Of a stretch of 43,304 bases of DNA, positions 40,532 through 43,304 are shown piece by piece; position 1 is the stretch's first letter; each line of letters opens with the position of its first letter. This DNA is from Raoultibacter massiliensis. GTDB lineage: Bacteria; Actinomycetota; Coriobacteriia; Coriobacteriales; Eggerthellaceae. Position numbers and translations under genes: made by a program. Where the stretch lies: positions 208,194 to 251,497 of the forward strand of contig NZ_LT962671.1 of NCBI RefSeq assembly GCF_900199545.1, read 5' to 3'. The notes under the pieces were generated by a model that was not told where the DNA came from, did no database searches, and saw only the letters and a program-made list of their open reading frames with translations.

Positions 40532-41542
40532 TTAGAATCCGCTAACTATGTCCCGAGCCCATGCGCCGCTCTTGGCGAGCGACAATATGAGCAGGATGCA
40601 CATGGCCAGGTACTGCAATGCGTACGTGAGCCCGGTCGCGACCGCGTCCACTGGCGTTCCCGTGCCGGGATTCGCTCCCGTGAGCCCTCCGAGGATCACC
40701 GGGAAGGCGATCAGCAGGATCACGATGATCAGGCCCGCGACGCAAACGGCGGTGAAGTTCTTCAGGTAGCCAACCCCTATCTGCCTCGTGTCTTCCAAGG
40801 CCATGAAGGCGAGGGGGATCGGGCTGAACGCAGCCATGATGTAGAGCTGGAGGGCGCGGGCCCAGCAGACGACCAGGGCCACGATGTAGGCCGCGAGGAC
40901 GACGACCCAGCTGATGAGTGACACGACGAGCATCGCAAGCAGAGCCGGGATGTCGTCGTCCGCGGTCACGATGGACGCGGCTGCGAGGTCAAGGGTCCCT
41001 CCCTGCCCGAACAGCCCCATGACCTTGTCGATTGCGATTCCGACCACCTCGTAGATGGACTGCATCAGCTCGAAGCTGTGCTGGATAAGGAACAGGAACA
41101 CGGCGAAGAACACCAGGAGGAACACGACCTCCTTGACGCCTGGCATGGAGGCGTTCCTGTCGACCCTCTGCGAGATCTGTATAAGCTTCACAGTGAAGAC
41201 CAGCGAGAGCACGCCGCATCCGATGGGGAGGATGGCAACCTCCCACACGCCGTGCGCGATGTCGTACATGGAGACGCTTCCCGACGTTGTGAGCATGGAG
41301 TCGAAGTCCGCGCCCAGGATTCCGTCGTAGCCGATGCCCTTCAGCACATCCACTTGCTTCGAGAACATCCAGTTGGTCGCGTCCCTTAAGAGCTCGGCCA
41401 GCCAGTTGTTGATGTCGCCCGCGATGTCCGCGTATGCGCCGTGTGCCGGCACGAGCAGCGTCGTCAGGAGCACGATCGTTGCCGCGAAGGCCAGCTTGAA
41501 CCTGCGGTCATAGGCGAGTTTTACCAAGGAGCCCATCGGCAT
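40532..41542 (-). CDS. VirB6/TrbL-like conjugation membrane protein
   Basis: A 336-aa polytopic membrane protein. An N-terminal hydrophobic segment (FAATIVLLTTLLVPAHGAYA) resembles a signal sequence. About five to six further helices follow, including VVFLLVFFAVFLFLI, LVVSLISWVVVLAAYIVALV and VCVAGLIIVILLIAFPVI. The motif WARALQLYIMAAFSPIPLAF is typical of VirB6/TrbL family proteins of Gram-positive conjugation systems. It would form part of the inner-membrane channel. I use the ATG overlapping the upstream stop (TGATG); a GTG one codon earlier is possible. It is coupled to the lipoprotein gene. Confidence 0.85.
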   Translation of the reverse strand: MPMGSLVKLAYDRRFKLAFAATIVLLTTLLVPAHGAYADIAGDINNWLAELLRDATNWMFSKQVDVLKGIGYDGILGADFDSMLTTSGSVSMYDIAHGVWEVAILPIGCGVLSLVFTVKLIQISQRVDRNASMPGVKEVVFLLVFFAVFLFLIQHSFELMQSIYEVVGIAIDKVMGLFGQGGTLDLAAASIVTADDDIPALLAMLVVSLISWVVVLAAYIVALVVCWARALQLYIMAAFSPIPLAFMALEDTRQIGVGYLKNFTAVCVAGLIIVILLIAFPVILGGLTGANPGTGTPVDAVATGLTYALQYLAMCILLILSLAKSGAWARDIVSGF

Positions 41543-42261
41543 CACATCGCCGAGATCTTGCCCGACGTGCCGTCGACGACGATGGTCGCGATGGTCCCGT
41601 TGGGGTCGTCCAGCGTGAAGGTGGAGCTGGTCTTGTTGGCGTTGGCGTCGATGTAGACCTCGCCGTCCCAGGCCGCCGTCTTGGCGTAGGGGCTCCTGGA
41701 CCTGGCGAAGTCCTGAAGGCAGCCAACGATGCCGTCCTTCTCAACGCCGGCAAGAGCCGCCAGGTAGTCGATGTCGCCGCTGATGGCGAGTTCGACGTCC
41801 TCGGGGGCATCGATGAGGTAGGCGGCCGAGATCTTGAAGGCGTCGCAGGTGATCGCCATGCCGCCGTTCTCGGTGGCGTCGACCCTGACCATGGACGGGG
41901 TTTGCGCGGATGTGATGCTGTCGCTGGCCCAGACGGACTCCGAGAAGCCGCCGCCGTCGGCCTTGGCGTTCTCCGGCTCCCAGTAGGTGACTTTTTCCTC
42001 GCCGGCAGCCCTCTCCACGAAGGCGCCGTTCATGATCGAGAGGGTCGCCTTCCCGTCCTTGGACGTCCATTTGGTGCCGAGCAGCTTCTCCAGGCTGTTC
42101 TTGGCGGCATCGGCTTCGTCCGCCGCGCCTTCCCCCTGGCCTTGCTCGGCCGGGTCCTGCTGCGTGCTGTGGACCATGGTGCAGCGCACGCACCCGGAGC
42201 CGATGAGCACGAGCAGGGCAGCGCATGCGAGCGCGGCCATGGCCTTGCTTTTCTTCTCCAT
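41542..42261 (-). CDS. Conjugation-associated lipoprotein
   Basis: A 239-aa protein with a lipoprotein signal: MEKKSK, hydrophobic AALACAALLVLIGSGC with the lipobox Cys at about 24. A low-complexity acidic linker (DPAEQGQGEGAADEADAAKN) follows. The rest is a beta-rich extracellular domain (WTSKDGKATLSIMNGAFVER; AWDGEVYIDANANKTSSTFT). AAGGAG precedes the ATG. It lies between the cell-wall hydrolase and the VirB6-like gene, as do small surface lipoproteins of Tn916-like transfer modules. Its exact role is unknown. Confidence 0.8.
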   Translation of the reverse strand: MEKKSKAMAALACAALLVLIGSGCVRCTMVHSTQQDPAEQGQGEGAADEADAAKNSLEKLLGTKWTSKDGKATLSIMNGAFVERAAGEEKVTYWEPENAKADGGGFSESVWASDSITSAQTPSMVRVDATENGGMAITCDAFKISAAYLIDAPEDVELAISGDIDYLAALAGVEKDGIVGCLQDFARSRSPYAKTAAWDGEVYIDANANKTSSTFTLDDPNGTIATIVVDGTSGKISAM

Positions 42262-42274
42262 ACTTTTCTCCTTT

Positions 42275-43304
42275 CTAGTGGCGCGCCGTCAGGGCGCAGG
42301 TGAAGCAGTCGACTCCCGAGGCGATCCTGCAGACGTCCCCCGTGCGGGGCTCGTGGATGTACCTGTCGTCGCCGATGTAGATGGCGACGTGGCCGTGCCT
42401 GTAGAGGATGTCCCCGGGCCTGGCCTGGGAGATGGGTATCTGCCTGAGCTCGCCCTTCTGGTCTTCCGTGTAGTGGCTGATGCGGATGCCCGCCTGGCGG
42501 TAGCAGTACTGCGTGAGGCCGCTGCAGTCCAGGCCCTTTCCGGGCGTCGAGCCGCCCCAGACGTACGGCACGCCGAGCTGGCTGTACGCCGCGGCTACGA
42601 TGGCGTTTCCCGCCTCCTCGCCGTCCCTGAAGTCCTCTAGGCTGAGGCCGTCGAAGCGGTACAGGCCGTAGGTCTGCATGATCGACTTGAGGGTCTCCAC
42701 GTAGCTGGAGTCCGTTGCCCATCCTGCGTCCTTCAGGCCCTCGGCCATCTTGTCCGAGTCGTGGTTCGCCATCGCCTCCCTGATCAGAGGGTTGTTGGCG
42801 TACCGTCCCGCCTGCAGGAAGACTCGGCTGCGGAACCCGATGCACTCCGCGTCGCCTTTGAACACGATGAACTGGGCGGCGGTGGTGTAGTGGCTGCCGT
42901 CAGCCGCCTCCTCCCCGGTAGCCCAGCTGGCCTTTCCCGCCACTTCCGCGGCCGAAGCGTAGGAGGAGGCCCATTTCATGCCGAACAGGTTGTGGTCCCT
43001 GGTGGCGAGCTGGCTCATGCGGTCTCCCTGCCCGCTCTCGCAGATGATCTGGGCGATCGTGCAGCCGGCAGGGTGCCCGTACTTCTCCTGGGCGTCGAGG
43101 GCGGCCTCCACCATCTCGTAGGTGATGTAGGGAGGCAGTCCCTCCATGGCCTGCTTGTCCGCCTCGTTCTCCCAGAATCCGAAGAGCGCTGAGACAATTT
43201 GTCCCACCAGCAAGGCGCCCAGCACGAAGGCCACGATTCCGACGACGATGCCGGCGATCGGGGCGCCGGCGCCTGCGATGGCGCCTGCCACCCCGGCTCC
43301 GCCC
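42275..43304 (-). CDS. Muramidase/NlpC-P60 transfer hydrolase, 5' end missing
   Basis: The frame stays open to the window edge, so the N-terminus is outside. A Gly/Ala-rich membrane helix (IAGIVVGIVAFVLGALLVGQ) precedes a glucosaminidase/lysozyme-like domain (IICESGQGDRMSQLATRDHN, LFGMKW; catalytic Glu in CESG) and then an NlpC/P60 endopeptidase with Cys in GLDCSGLTQYCY and His in RHGHVAIYIGDD. It ends CFTCALTARH. Such two-domain enzymes (Tn916 Orf14, VirB1-like) open peptidoglycan locally for the mating channel. AAGGAG of the lipoprotein gene follows its stop. Confidence 0.92.
   Translation of the reverse strand, partial: GGAGVAGAIAGAGAPIAGIVVGIVAFVLGALLVGQIVSALFGFWENEADKQAMEGLPPYITYEMVEAALDAQEKYGHPAGCTIAQIICESGQGDRMSQLATRDHNLFGMKWASSYASAAEVAGKASWATGEEAADGSHYTTAAQFIVFKGDAECIGFRSRVFLQAGRYANNPLIREAMANHDSDKMAEGLKDAGWATDSSYVETLKSIMQTYGLYRFDGLSLEDFRDGEEAGNAIVAAAYSQLGVPYVWGGSTPGKGLDCSGLTQYCYRQAGIRISHYTEDQKGELRQIPISQARPGDILYRHGHVAIYIGDDRYIHEPRTGDVCRIASGVDCFTCALTARH

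Noticed and set aside
1..43304. tRNA, rRNA and riboswitches
   Set aside because: No cloverleaf ends, conserved rRNA segments or recognisable riboswitch cores were seen on either strand by eye.

Overview
The window looks like accessory DNA of a high-GC Gram-positive gut actinobacterium, most likely of the Coriobacteriia/Eggerthellaceae. The basis is the GC-rich coding sequence, strong AGGAGG ribosome sites, GTG and TTG starts, a sortase B next to a VaFE/Cna-B-type surface protein, and the style of the conjugation genes. The genus is an inference. No tRNA, rRNA or CRISPR array was seen.

Positions 1-25,500 form a defence island. (i) A type I restriction-modification (RM) locus at 1053-10554 runs RHH regulator, GIY-YIG/DUF4357 protein, hsdM and a half-length hsdS on the plus strand. 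These converge on a tyrosine recombinase, a second half-length hsdS and hsdR on the minus strand. A third, promoterless hsdS cassette lies beyond hsdR. All three target-recognition cassettes share the same in-frame repeat at each end (encoding WEQRK and LITLHQR), in orientations that allow inversion. (ii) A small integrase module (10679-12936: RHH/MobC-like protein, integrase, excisionase, divergent XRE repressor with three GTAC-N6-GTAC operators) is followed by about 1 kb of repeat-dense non-coding DNA. (iii) A second, complete type I RM operon (14306-22045) is preceded by a close paralogue of the first RHH regulator and carries an unknown gene between hsdS and hsdR. (iv) A GmrSD-like (DUF262/DUF1524) putative type IV nuclease follows, then small genes and a frameshifted remnant. 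YraN/UPF0102-like paralogues sit at both ends of this island (1-113 and 25077-25442).

Positions 25,500-31,750 hold maintenance and mobilization genes of an integrative conjugative or mobilizable element: HipBA toxin-antitoxin with three evenly spaced operators, ParA/ParB with a palindrome upstream, an inverted-repeat-rich candidate oriT, a MobC-like protein, a relaxase, and small conserved-looking genes.

Positions 31,750-35,650 hold two cargo units. One is an AAA/DUF4143 ATPase gene bracketed by two copies of a CCCCAAAA-N15-TTTTGGGG element. The other is a lower-GC pair of overlapping unknown genes, the second with a membrane anchor and predicted coiled coil.

Positions 35,667-43,304 (all minus strand) are the start of the transfer and cell-surface module: muramidase/NlpC-P60 cell-wall hydrolase (cut by the window end), lipoprotein, VirB6/TrbL-like membrane protein, an unknown small protein, a protein with an SSB-like DIPF tail, a 1028-residue VaFE surface protein with an unusual YDKTG anchor motif, and a sortase B.
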